From positions 7,378,001-7,442,000 of the forward strand of contig OY727102.1 in assembly GCA_963402885.1 (NCBI GenBank): a stretch of DNA of 64,000 nucleotides, written 5' to 3'. Both the position numbers and the translations under genes were made by a program. This DNA comes from Antedon bifida (Eukaryota > Echinodermata > Crinoidea > Comatulida > Antedonidae). Of this stretch, positions 50,201 to 58,305 are shown piece by piece. Positions within the stretch are counted from its first letter, which is position 1; each line of letters starts with the position of its first letter. The notes beneath the pieces are model-generated. The model did not search any database, was not told the DNA's origin, and was given only the letters and a program-made list of their open reading frames with translations.

Positions 50201-50514
50201 CACAAAACATGCCATCAACATCCTCAGGCAGATCAGCATTCTCCAGTTGCGGTGTTGACTTGAGCTGTTCTGAAATCAGTAACTTTTCTTCCGTCGATGG
50301 GGATGAAGTTTTTACAGAAGAACACCTTTCCCATGAGACTCCAAAAAGCTATAAAAGTCCAAGAGGAACTCCGAATAATAAACATACTCCATTGTCTGTC
50401 AGAGGTCTGAGCCAGCTATTGAGTTCTCCTTTAGTCTCTCCATCGCAAAAGAAATCATTTGCTGATGAACGCAGATTATCCAGAAGGAAGGACTGTAATT
50501 TTAGTCCAAAATAA
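29222..50514 (+). CDS. TICRR: Treslin/TICRR (TopBP1-interacting checkpoint and replication regulator), complete, 17 exons, 1707 aa
   Basis: Exons: 29222-30019, 30341-30662, 31047-31104, 31551-31821, 32087-32321, 32839-32971, 33190-33347, 33769-33963, 34466-34539, 45231-45614, 46269-46351, 46504-46677, 46915-47036, 47422-47545, 47878-47997, 48333-48418, 48728-50514. All are GT-AG and the phases join to 5124 nt with one stop. Treslin is the animal Sld3 counterpart: CDK-phosphorylated, it binds TopBP1 and helps load CDC45 to fire replication origins. Evidence: an N-terminal domain with VFLIDTRT, RWGYKFFDS and FEKFEDEL matching human LLLDTA, HWAFKFFDS, WEDFEEEL; VKLVWFDT; the central helical Sld3-like block DDLVKHLKDSYEKQL to ICEVILQVVLQLEM; KKVRRNLF (about 1008) and KSPRRG, a CDK-type SPxR site (about 1046), in the TopBP1-binding region; VIEESP; VRSSPRIKAS; then a long basic, S/T-P-rich tail. 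Intron 9 (10.7 kb) holds an antisense LTR element. Human TICRR is about 1910 aa. An AATAAA overlaps the stop and another is at 51454. Confidence 0.93.
32646..32720 (-). repeat. tRNA-like sequence, probably a SINE head or tRNA relic
   Basis: On the minus strand TAGCTCGGTAGA (A-box-like) is followed at normal tRNA spacing by GGGTTCAAATC (B box). The acceptor stem does not pair, so it is not a working tRNA gene. It lies in TICRR intron 5. Confidence 0.55.
34019..34189. mobile_element. MITE with CCTTTCACACCAAAA termini
   Basis: Left CCTTTCACACCAAAA and right TTTTGGTGTGAAAGG are exact inverted repeats around a 171-bp element. The interior repeats ACTCCGGAGTT, GCGGGG and GTTTTGTTGTGAAAGG. It lies in TICRR intron 8. 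Its termini resemble those of the 16.4-kb MITE in form (CCTTTtACACC). Confidence 0.8.
35140..35355 (-). repeat. 3' LTR of the gypsy element
   Basis: 216 bp, TGTAATATAATG... to ...GACACTGTCA on the plus strand; same length and, by eye, same sequence as 44950-45165. Confidence 0.9.
36522..41126 (-). CDS. pol: Gypsy pol: protease, reverse transcriptase, RNase H, integrase
   Basis: This long open frame belongs to the retroelement fossil. In order it shows an aspartic protease (LFDSGST, near the start), a Ty3/gypsy reverse transcriptase (VVTDFRYLNSRI, SVIDLKSAFHCVPL, the catalytic Asp pair after YCI-type residues, LFKNKVQYMGHI), an RNase H (TLYSDTSRTATGSYL), a proline- and Thr-rich spacer, an HHCC zinc-binding region (SSHQGTMRTYL to CLRCQQF), the integrase core (LDFKSM, SDAATS) and a GPY/F-like module (AAEWVGPLVIHEV). 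Plus-strand frames inside it are shadows. Confidence 0.92.
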   Translation of the reverse strand: MLLNDRNYVKGNLPDGRNVLTLFDSGSTRTIISQSYVNSSRYLSRLKPVKVNTTKFRLGNGDFLYANHLVQFELFIQGHKFKISALIVKNFTGIDLILGTETLSELDGTLNFKENTFRIRPKIFSFRPVHKIFLKPGDTKTVKLKGRVPAFVRNSDVVLHATNHISKLCPSDMLVKLHRGETNIDITNNTNRNVSLNTHQPIASLHLTNLVTVTNDLPIDRIRLTNDNANKYPHLERTDPLLSLTEEEIIRKQVDLKDSVLTHREKEDLYKTLQQNRNAFSLYGELSSCPNFKADIHLSNDEPFFIRPYFATDKDKHVIEAELNKLVKLGILAVGHQSYTSPVLLVSKKNSKDKRVVTDFRYLNSRIKRINHPFPLLAETLKTIGNANAQILSVIDLKSAFHCVPLADHAQQYTGIASYHGGKHYYYKRLAQGLNVSPGIFQAKIDEILNEIPNCREFCIAHHDDIILFSQDKFAHKQHLVSVLQALQSNGFRICPKKCKLFKNKVQYMGHIILINSSGHACITPLGDRCAAIRNLPVPRTHKETKRFIGAVNYVSHFFPQIQSILRPLHTLASKRRKFVWSTEHQKAFDEIKQLMVKPPTLQMPRKEGRFTLYSDTSRTATGSYLTQTVNGKEHIIGYYSKILPQACQRYSVTELELFGLYINVSAFRHLLKGCEFDAFVDHSAIVQIWNSKDQPCTPRLQKLILRLSGYIFQIGYKKGTELVLADFLSRAPRDDDSEIDQVVPIAFNITETESLNPTTNTSTSSRPLTRSYAKKMGINIPDLHKSKPVQTPVINQNPVTTNTRPTPQPTATPQIITRQQTNANRSPPIVTPPSIRNVNIRQPPEERLVDKNNNKQSKDTTHRNVPVELYTSPKPLVPNITEFKSAHIPKQQDLDRLMDVIQRKIIRDYNLPVDVKQLRVEQETSPFFKPVYDYLAHDILPADKKAARAVQNKSEQYILCNGLLFRLFFQDKGGEFVLQLAVPENLAETIISQYHDNLLSSHQGTMRTYLTIRKLFYMPLMFEKVNNYTQACLRCQQFRPKTDKLRPLHDRVPATYRPFHTLSLDFKSMPTSPSGFKHIMVVCDEITRFLICVPLKSIDAETICEALIQKVISIFGPPSRLISDAATSLTGKLLTLLCNTLNIDRKIISVHNHGSLQVERHIRTVSDLLKVNLNQFGTDWVRFVSTTCYAYNSFSSPHLGNHSPYELVFGRQPPSLTSLAFNPVSGLSHSYEEYFEHLKKKFQNISQTMLQLQRTQQNVQNSKISQRLQKSPIYSVGQLVYLYKPTSSSLTANSKTIAAEWVGPLVIHEVLDRTHYILATIKGEILRDVFNYNRLKPCFMRTPKERKNFTHLQKLKQLLNEPTENNEKIQNTINVVNDETNIEFVDEHDRTPTQLQSDTFTHPTKVEPLDLQPYIDCVENNMGLAAPFQMKEEQIKEQTNLIMTAPNDSNMTLNRGRFKAGHFQVLVSYSKPTSAKRNTDKTKHESNVRKFWWNIDRYNDTDKLIKEIINDKQIPISGSPKRFIKRLYNATSY
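41127..43218 (-). repeat. Duplicated gag/pol segments within the gypsy element
   Basis: Stretches of leader, gag end and protease coding sequence found elsewhere in the element recur here as direct repeats, including a unit of roughly 0.24 kb present in tandem between about 41.6 and 42.1 kb. The copies are nearly identical, so the rearrangement is young. Confidence 0.8.
42569..43115. mobile_element. 547-bp piggyBac-like MITE (TTAA target) nested in the gypsy element
   Basis: The left end AGATGTATTGTCCCTT is matched by the reverse complement of the right end (AAGGGACAATACATCT apart from one extra base). TTAA flanks it at 42565-42568 and 43116-43119. The same site without the MITE exists at 41116-41119 in the duplicated copy. 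TTAA duplication is the hallmark of piggyBac-type transposases. No open frame, so it is non-autonomous. Confidence 0.88.
43219..44172 (-). CDS. gag: Gypsy gag with zinc knuckle
   Basis: This 317-codon frame of the retroelement fossil has a capsid-like region (LENPANNAQLLNVISIFKRS, then QARLWIEGKQFDSLESLK), an arginine/serine-rich stretch, and a CCHC knuckle CYYCGKSGHIARHC near the end. It lies directly upstream of pol on the minus strand. Confidence 0.88.
   Translation of the reverse strand: MVDVDNEVIVNEPAHPHPVPHLRQTDFLPKRYDGSITDHDQCSAHYLSFTDYLEAHTLENPANNAQLLNVISIFKRSLQGQARLWIEGKQFDSLESLKTQFINRFSKNKSIYAHIREYDTITYNTGDNAEKHLTKIKQAADRIGYADQQIKNKFISTLPPKCRAAVAMSTPIDATIDNIVNSAQNYFDLSVDDSTREVSFNIKKETDNSLESLQHEINSLKLDMATTKRSLNDDTRRSRSPTRNYVPRRNRSPSPYKPRFQTPRYNNRQPPPTCYYCGKSGHIARHCRQQNRSYGNYPPPYPYQQSNNYYPSHQQDF
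44950..45165 (-). repeat. 5' LTR of the gypsy element
   Basis: 216 bp, apparently identical to 35140-35355; the primer-binding-site candidate adjoins its low-coordinate edge. Confidence 0.9.
46715..46782. mobile_element. Short hairpin derivative of the AAGCTCTGTCTACACTATC MITE
   Basis: The two family arms lie almost back to back (AAGCTCTGTCTACACTATCA ... TGATAGTGTAGACAGAGCTT). Displaced interior sequence follows at 46818-46870 after a poly-A run. In TICRR intron 12. Confidence 0.75.
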
Positions 50515-50694
50515 AAGCTGTTTTGTTCAATTTTAGTCGTATATACAAATACCTAGCTCAAGGAAGAGTGTAATTACTGCCTAGCTACAGTAGTGTTTGT
50601 AATTGAGCAGTTCCGTTGTTTCTTTTAAACTTGATTTCCACTAATTTGACCAATCACAAGCAATGGATTATTTGAACTGTCTAATGTCATTGGT

Positions 50695-51050
50695 CAACTC
50701 GCTTGCGTTACTACATTGGTCAATTCGCTTGCGTTGCTACATTGGTCAACTCGCTTGCGTTACTACATTGGTCAACTCGCTTGCGTTACTACATTGGTCA
50801 ACTCGCGTGCGTTACTACATTGGTCAACTCGCTTGCGTTACTACATTGGTCAACTCGCTTGCGTTACTACATTGGTCAACTCGCTTGCGTTACTACATTG
50901 GTCAACTCGCTTGCGTTACTACATTGGTCAACTCGCTTGCGTTACTACATTGGTCAACTCGCTTGCGTTACTACATTGGTCAACTCGCTTGCGTTACTAC
51001 ATTGGTCAACTCGCTTGCTTTACTACATTGGTCAACTCGCTTGCGTTACC
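50695..51050. repeat. 26-bp minisatellite, about 14 copies, just past the TICRR stop
   Basis: The unit ACTACATTGGTCAACTCGCT plus TGCGTT is repeated with only a few substitutions. Because 26 is not a multiple of 3, the array is open in all three frames on the plus strand, which explains three overlapping spurious reading frames. It lies between the TICRR stop and an AATAAA at 51454, so it may be part of the 3' UTR. Confidence 0.92.
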
Positions 51051-53415
51051 TTCTAGTGGGAACCAAGCATTAGGAAAATTACACTATGAATACCAATGCG
51101 AGTCATTAATGCCAATGTATATTTAGAGACCAATAATCCTCAATGATTACACTCTTCATCCTGGGGAATACAACAAATAATCGGGGCCCAGTTGAATGAA
51201 AGACAAGTTTTCCAAATCACAGGTGCTCACAGATTCCGACACATAATCCTGACTTAAATTCAATGTTGTTTATTTCAATTTTTATTTTTCGTGAATGATT
51301 AACTGTGCAATAATACTGGTTTTTCCCAATTGTTTATCAAAATATTTCAAATTTGTGTAATTTTGATCATTGATAATTAAACCAGCGTTTGTTTTTTTCT
51401 TTCTGAATCATAGAGTGTGCCGATGTATATATTTTCTATAAATGATGGTATAAAATAAAACTACCATATAATTCCACCAGTTGTCTTAATTTAATATAAC
51501 ATTGTTTTTCGGATCTATGAACTGAACTTCGATGATCGAAGCGACCGATCAGCCACACATTCACAAATCTTGTCGTTGATGGGTCTAGGATCCTCTGCAC
51601 GTCCCCCACACCCTTATTATTATAATCTAATAGTGTGTGGTTTTTTTTTCTATTTTAGTTTTACGTCCTTTTGGAAGTATGTATGGTTTCGCACAACCTT
51701 TAAGTTGGATCTTCTACTTTCCTATTATTTAGATTCAACAATCGGTACGACGGTCTTAAATCAAAGATAAAATTCTCTGTATTCAGAAAGGAAACTAGTT
51801 TACCCACTACTACATTTATTATAATCTTGCAATCTAAATACATTTGTAGACGCATACGATTAAATAAAACGTAAACATCTAGTACAGACACATACAACAT
51901 CAATACCAGGCGAACACTATTATATAATTAACTTAATAATCGATCGATTGCGACGCGATTGCGGTAAGGTTACCAACTGTACAATGAAGTATAACTATAA
52001 TCAAGGTGTATGATACGATATTATTCATGAATCATTGTTAGATTATGAAATAAATAATTTTCTAAAATACATTTGGTATAATAAATAACTTGTCTAATTT
52101 TAATAAATAGAATGTTTTCTATATAAAAAAAAAGGTCCTACAAAGATGATTGCAATTACACCAATATTACACGGCACATTCATTAACGGTTTATTTTGTC
52201 GTAACAGCAATAATGACCGTGGTTGCAATACAATTACTGATGAATGAAAGTCAGTATGCCTAGTGTTGGCCTACGGTAATTTATCTTACTTTTTCTATTT
52301 GTATGGTTTAGTCATATATTTGTCAAGGTACGTTACATCGCTGGCTACTATTAGGCCTGACTGTTACGACTGACGCCTAACTTTTTAGCATTTAAAGATT
52401 CTTCTGCTGTGTGGATTATGTCGGTATAAACCATTAAGCCATCACTGCTCGAATTTATTCTACGAGTCTTTAAGAAACTAAATTCCAATAATTAGCAACT
52501 AATTTAAAACGCACACATTTTAGAAAAACTAAAGAAATTGTAAGGGGTAAGACAACTGGAAGAACCTTCATTGAGAAATTAAGCGGAGCAGTAAGGAGAG
52601 CGGTAGTCTTTCAACTAAACCAGTTTGTTATCGTTTATTGTTTTCATTATTTAAAGTCCAAAATGTAATGCTAATGTCATATCAGTAATAAAGATAATGT
52701 TAGGCCTATAAGAAAGTGTGAGCAGAACAGCTGTTGACTCGTATCTCTTGTTGAGTAATACGGCTACTAGCTCGATCTACAACAATTGCTCTGACTAAAC
52801 GGCTCCTGACGTCACAGCTCACGTTGTTGACTACTCTTGAAACACTCGAAGAACACTCTTCATTTAAAAACCATTGTTCCATTCCGTCGTCTGGAAACTA
52901 CGTGGGAACAATATAACATATAATTATATAGTATACAAATATACTTTACCTTGTGAGTTTCTGTTTTTATAACCTGTCATATTAAACAAAACCTTATTTG
53001 TTTTAAATTTTAGCATAAAGTAGGTTTGTGTTTAGGTATCATAGTTGGATTAATGAGGTAACATTTAAAAATGTCACAGTTCTTTATATAAAGTAAACAT
53101 CTTGCTCTGTAAATTGCAATAATCCTGATTAGCCCTAGCAAGGACCAAAGACTTATACATTCTTTGCTAGGACCTATACAACTACGGTACATGTTAATTC
53201 ATTATGCGCATGTGTGTACATTAGAACGCCTTTATCCCCACTCGATTCTTCGCTGTTTTGGCGTACTAGGTCTAAACGTGACGACTACCAACGACGTACG
53301 TAGGAGGTACATTATAGCCCTAGATCGTCACAAATCGTACCTTCCTAGTCTATTATAGGATCGACAACTGCTGGTAAACTCTAGAATACTTATTCCCATT
53401 ATAAAGCGAACTCAC
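51051..53415. other. Gene-poor stretch between TICRR and the ligand exon
   Basis: No coding region could be supported. It holds AATAAA at 51454-51459 (possible TICRR polyadenylation) and a TGACGTCA palindrome near 52807. Later exons of the minus-strand ligand gene should lie here or further left, but I could not recognise them. Confidence 0.45.
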
Positions 53416-54012
53416 CTGTACAACTTGGACCAATTTTCCTTCTTTGTTTTCCGCCAAGAAAAGTGTTTCCCAGTTTTCAACTCGAGGACAAACTTCGACC
53501 CGAGTACTTGGAGCAAATTGAGGTATATCTGGTGGAATGAAATGGCCAATGTCTGGAATTTCTGGAACAATATCTGATTCGATCTCTGTAATCACCGGAC
53601 TTGCTCTAAAGTAACTTCCATAAGTGCTAAGAACTTGTAGTTTTTGGTCTTCAGTGAGTGTCATAATTGTTGGCTGGGCAGAGGGATCCCCCGCAGTGTT
53701 TTCCAGCAGTCCGGTAATATCATGTGTAGCAAACGCTGTGTTCGATTGCCTACTCGGCTCTTCAGAATTTTCCAATGGAATTCCATCTTGCTGTTGTTTC
53801 AGACCATCTTGATTTTGGCAGTTATGGGTTCGTGCAGGGTTTGCCCAATAGCGTGATGACAAACGTTCGATTATTGAGGAGCTAAACGACGGATTACCAT
53901 TTGGCAGATATAGTGAATGATCAATGTGTGGGTTGTACACAGGAATTCCAATTCCAGCCCCTACCATCAATAATAGTCCAACTACCAGCGATATGATTTG
54001 TTTGTAGAGCAT
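53416..54012 (-). CDS. Secreted Spatzle/neurotrophin-like cystine-knot ligand precursor, first coding exon (199 codons)
   Basis: The ATG at 54012 opens a signal peptide (MLYKQIISLVVGLLLMVGAG) followed by a long, low-conservation pro-region rich in Gln, Asn and Pro. The exon closes with VEVCPRVENWETLFLAENKE, then GKLVQVVQ, and a GTGAGT donor (53415-53410) in phase 0. C-x-x-V-x-x-W...A-x-N-x-x-G-K...VVQ resembles the start of the cystine-knot domain of Spatzle and neurotrophin ligands, where a first cysteine precedes a beta strand and an A-N-x-x-G turn. No furin-type dibasic site is obvious. The remaining cysteines must be in exons I could not identify. The signal peptide and exon structure are firm; the family call is inference. 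Confidence 0.6.
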
Positions 54013-56411
54013 AATTAGGCTTGATAATTTAATTTGTAGAGTTTGTAAAATACGACGTTCTTCTTCTGTATAAGGTTGGGTGTCTTTGGAGTAGCCTACT
54101 GTACACCTATCAGAAATTGTCCGAGTTTCACTTTAATATTGGATCATGTAAAAGTAACCTGTGAAAATGGACAGTATTAGGGATTAGTAAGTTGTCATAA
54201 AAATAAAAGTATGAGTAAAATGATCCGCTGTTGTTTTTGTATGTACAGTCACATTAAAAAGGCCATATACATGGCTGCAGCAGTCGCGTGCGCAAATTTG
54301 AGTTAGTGTTTACCGACCGACATAGTGAGCTGTAGACTAACAAGGCCAACAGCCATTAAGTCGCGTGCTACAATGCATACTGATACCGGACCGACAGACA
54401 GACCGACCGACCGACATAGTGAACTATAGAGTCGCGTCCACGCGACTAAAAATAAACAAAGTAAAGTTGGCCAATATAATACTAATAAAAATAAACAAAC
54501 AACTCGAAGTGTTCGTGATAAGTAAATGCTCGCGTGACAGCTTGACAACATTATGTTTGATTTTCTCAACTTGACGTTTAATGTAATGAGATACAAATCC
54601 ACAATATTGAACTGAAGATATCAGTACTACGAAGATTTAACTTAAAACGATTCCAGAATAGCAGATAATCGTTAGTTAGGCCTATTATTAAATACTTTAG
54701 TTGAAACTGTCAATTATAACTTTAGATTCCTTAGATTTTGAAAAGGCGGGTTTGAAAAGAGGGAATTAATTTTAGGAACTTAACTTAATCTTATACGGTT
54801 TGTGTAATAGTAAAATGTTTTTGTGTTATTTGTAAAATGGCCATTTATCTGACCTCTCCTTCACACGACAACAGTCTGGCGTTAAGCTTTCGTACTTTTA
54901 AATTAATTGACCGTCATCAGCAAAACCCGGATTCTGAATACACATGTTGGAATCTTATTGGAGTAAGCACAAGGTTCAAACAAACATGATTATTTGATTT
55001 CCCGTCGATTATATGGCTAAATTCCGCAATATAGAGCTAGACCCTTACTTTTTGATTTTGCAATATTTAGATATATTTCAGTATGATGTCACCCTAATTA
55101 ATTTTCAACATTCGGTGCAAGGTCTCATTATATAATACATAGTAACACGAGTGTTTCCTATTACCCATTTCTACTAAAATGGAAATGAAATATAGGCCTA
55201 CACATGCCTCCTATAAACAATTCTTACGAAATGGATCAATGAAAAGGATAAGAATTTGTTGTGAAAATACCAAATTACGAATTAAGAGACATTTACTATA
55301 TAACGTTAAATAATACTAAAATTAAATGACAAAAAAGATCGAGGTTTCGGAGCCATCATGGAACCATTCTCAAGAACAAATGAGTAAAATTAACAACTAA
55401 ACAGAATAACAGAGTACAAAAGGGTGAAAGAATACTTTTAAGTAACCAATTAGTTACAAAAGATAGGCTCCTCCTCTCGTTAATTTTTTGCTTTGATTGA
55501 GTCATTTTGTTTGTTAAAATTAATATTAAAATACAAGAAGATACAAGTTTCATATAAACTACTGTATGAAAGTTTATGATATCTGTTTAATTTCAATAGG
55601 CCCTAGTGGTTTCGTAAAGTAGGCAAGACAATAAAATAAAGGAAATAAAACCAGGGAAGAACTCTTCCCTGATAAAACCAAGTGGTATAAACTTTTGTTG
55701 CTAAAAACTATTATCACTTACAGGACAATATATTATTGTTTTTTTTTTTCTCTTTTGTGGCGTTAACCACTATTTTATTCATTTCATTCTCAAATGATCA
55801 ATACAATGATTTTACACTTCATCCAAATATATATTCCCTTGTTATTCTTTTCTGTTACTTTCTTGTACTTTCTTTTATCTTTAGTACGATTTGATCGAAA
55901 CAACTCGGTCAAATATATATATATATATATATATACTTTATACTTTTATATGTATTATCCACTTTTTTCATTATTTTCTTTTATTTTAACTAATCCTTTC
56001 TACAATAGGTCTATGTCTTTGTACAAAACACACAAGTGCATATATTCGAGTACATGATTGCACACATGCATACCCACGACAAAGGTATATAAATGAATAA
56101 ATATTTACAATATATAAAATGCAATACAATTATTATTCTTAATTCTTTTTTTTTTTTTTTTTACAATAAGAACATAAATAAAAATATAAAATTCAAATAG
56201 TTATAGTAAGCTTTAAAAATTCTTTCCTTACTCTTGTGTTTTAGTTTTATGTCTCATGGTTATAATTGTTGCTTACTTATATGTTACGTTTCGTTTTGTT
56301 TTTAATATTTATTTCATTTATTTTCATTTTTTTTAAAATAATTCTATATAAAGATTTAACCACCTATTGTCATTGTACAGCGTTATATAAACCTCTGTAG
56401 AATATACCGTA
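54013..56411. other. Gene-free stretch with simple repeats
   Basis: It contains a dispersed repeat (54282-54450) and low-complexity T-rich and (TA)n tracts (55740-55760, 55914-55936). No coding region is supported. Confidence 0.5.
54282..54450 (-). repeat. Dispersed repeat with AGTCGCGTGGACGCGACT head and GGTC-rich core
   Basis: On the minus strand it begins TTTAGTCGCGTGGACGCGAC then TCTATAGTTCACTATGTC, followed by tandem GGTC/TGTC. Two further AGTCGCGTG copies lie inside at 54283 and 54360. The same head occurs at 28132-28151. Confidence 0.6.
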
Positions 56412-56850
56412 TTATAATAGTCGGTTAAGGTATAACCTATTATTTTTTTCTGCCAAAAAGAGGCGAGAAAGTGAACCATAATTCCATTTCTTTACTTTTT
56501 TCAAAATGTGTGCTTTATAGATACAGAAGCATCCAAGAGAGAACATGTGGTCAACATATCTGTTTCCGGTACCGAGTACAATATTTTGAAAGTTTGCCTC
56601 AATTCCAAACTTATATGTGGTATAAACATTAATGTATTTCCATAAATCATTTGCTTCAGTACATTGGTAAAAGAAGTGTTTATCATCTTCTATTACATTG
56701 CATTGCAGGCAAGTGTCTGTATTATTAATATTCCATTTAAAGAGCCTTCTATTGGTAGGAATAATACAATGCAATAGTTTGAAATTTAGCTGTTTAAGTT
56801 TTTTATCTTTAATATCATTTACTTTTCTTTTCCACGTCAGTGACCAATCG
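56412..56850 (-). mobile_element. LINE 3' fragment with RT-type zinc finger
   Basis: The minus strand reads LKQLNFKLLHCIIPTNRRLF, then KWNINNTDTCLQCNVIEDDK, HFFYQC and LGCFCIYKAHIL. The C-x2-C...H-x4-C arrangement after LHxIIPTNxxLxKW is the zinc-binding domain at the C-terminus of non-LTR retrotransposon polymerases. The reverse transcriptase core is not present. Confidence 0.8.
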
Positions 56851-57384
56851 TTCGTATATTATTGTTCTTGATAATATAATCACACTTCGGGTTTTGGTTG
56901 TATTATATAATTTACAGAGATCACAGAAACAACTTTAAATACAATGTAGTTCACCGGCCACAGTTTTTTTTCTCGATAGCCTATAGCGTATGACACGTAA
57001 ACACATAATCTAAGATTATTCAGTCTATATCATTGCATCTATTCTAACCTTGAAATTTAATATTTTCATTGTATTTTTATCCGCTTATAAAACTTTGATT
57101 CATTGAATAAGGTTCTTCACATTCTTATCTTATAATGTACTTAGTAAGAGATTAATTATTACCTTGATAATCACAAGACATAAAAACATCTCGTATTTGG
57201 CATACATTGCCCTACTTTTAAATAGAACGAATGGTGCACGTAAGTAAGCGTTATTCATACGTTGTCGGCCTTTTCCCCCTTGAAACATATTTTTTCGTCG
57301 TGACATTTTCCCCACTTTCCCAGACACATTCTCCGCCGACATTTTCTCCTAGGCCCTACCCTACGCGACAGAGTTTTATTCGTT

Positions 57385-57545
57385 AAGCTTTGTCTACATT
57401 GTATCTGTACATATATGGACATGATGATGTCATGTCACTACCATATATTTCAGCATATCACTACCATATTTGGGCATATCACTACCATACTTGGGCATAT
57501 CACACTTTTTTGTCAAACTATAGTTTGATAGTGTATACAGAGCTT
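57385..57545. mobile_element. MITE of the AAGCTCTGTCTACACTATCAAAC family
   Basis: AAGCTTTGTCTACATTGTAT at the left and TTTGATAGTGTATACAGAGC at the right enclose repeated CATATCACTACCATA. A further rearranged piece follows at about 57625-57680. Confidence 0.75.
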
Positions 57546-58063
57546 TATCTTTATATTTCTATTGTTATTTATTCAGAAAAATATGTTTTGAAGAAAAGAT
57601 GACACATTACGTAATCTAAGGTATTGATGACATCATGTCCATATATGTCACATAAAGTTTGATACTTTGTAGACATAGCGTAATATAATTTTTATAAACA
57701 GGTTTACGCTTAAATACTATTTTACCGTACTATTTTGTAAGTGTGTGTGTGTCTTTCTCATCATCACTGAAACGCTATAAATAGTCTATATAGGAACATT
57801 TTAAAATATTTACAAAAACAGACAAAAACAAGACAAATATTAATTAAAATTATATGAAATTTGTTATTAAAATATTGTACCTTAGTATAGTTATTTATAA
57901 TGGTATAGTCTTCGTACAGTTTCACAATATGAAACTAATCAAAGTAAATAAAATAATAATATATAAATAATAAATAAAATTGCATGAACCTAAATCAATA
58001 AATCCACTATAAAATACGCCTTGGAAATGTACTGGATTTTGTAGGCTATACTTTTAAATGAAT

Positions 58064-58305
58064 GGATTCATCCACCATCTTGTAATTGGTCAACGCTGTT
58101 GAATGTGTGTTTTTAAAAAATCATTGATAAACAGAATAAATCATAATAGGCCTAATAAGCCTACCTAATTTAAAATATGGCCTACTTTTTAACCAAATAT
58201 TTCGTCAGTTGGTGGATTCATCCACCATCTTGTAATTGGTCAACGCTGTTGAATGTGTGTTTTAAAAAAATCATTGATAAACAGAATAAATCATAATAGG
58301 CCTAA
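58064..58305. repeat. Direct repeat, two about 92-bp copies 150 bp apart
   Basis: GGATTCATCCACCATCTTGT through CATAATAGGCCTAA is repeated almost exactly at 58064-58155 and 58214-58305. Confidence 0.85.

Noticed and set aside
50663-51126. Three overlapping plus-strand frames of 117-136 codons
   Set aside because: They are the three frames of one 26-bp non-coding repeat; no start context, splice structure or homology.
51541-51610. Short minus-strand frame ending KICECVADRS as the last exon of the ligand gene
   Set aside because: Too short, with no polypyrimidine acceptor and no spacing match to a cystine knot.
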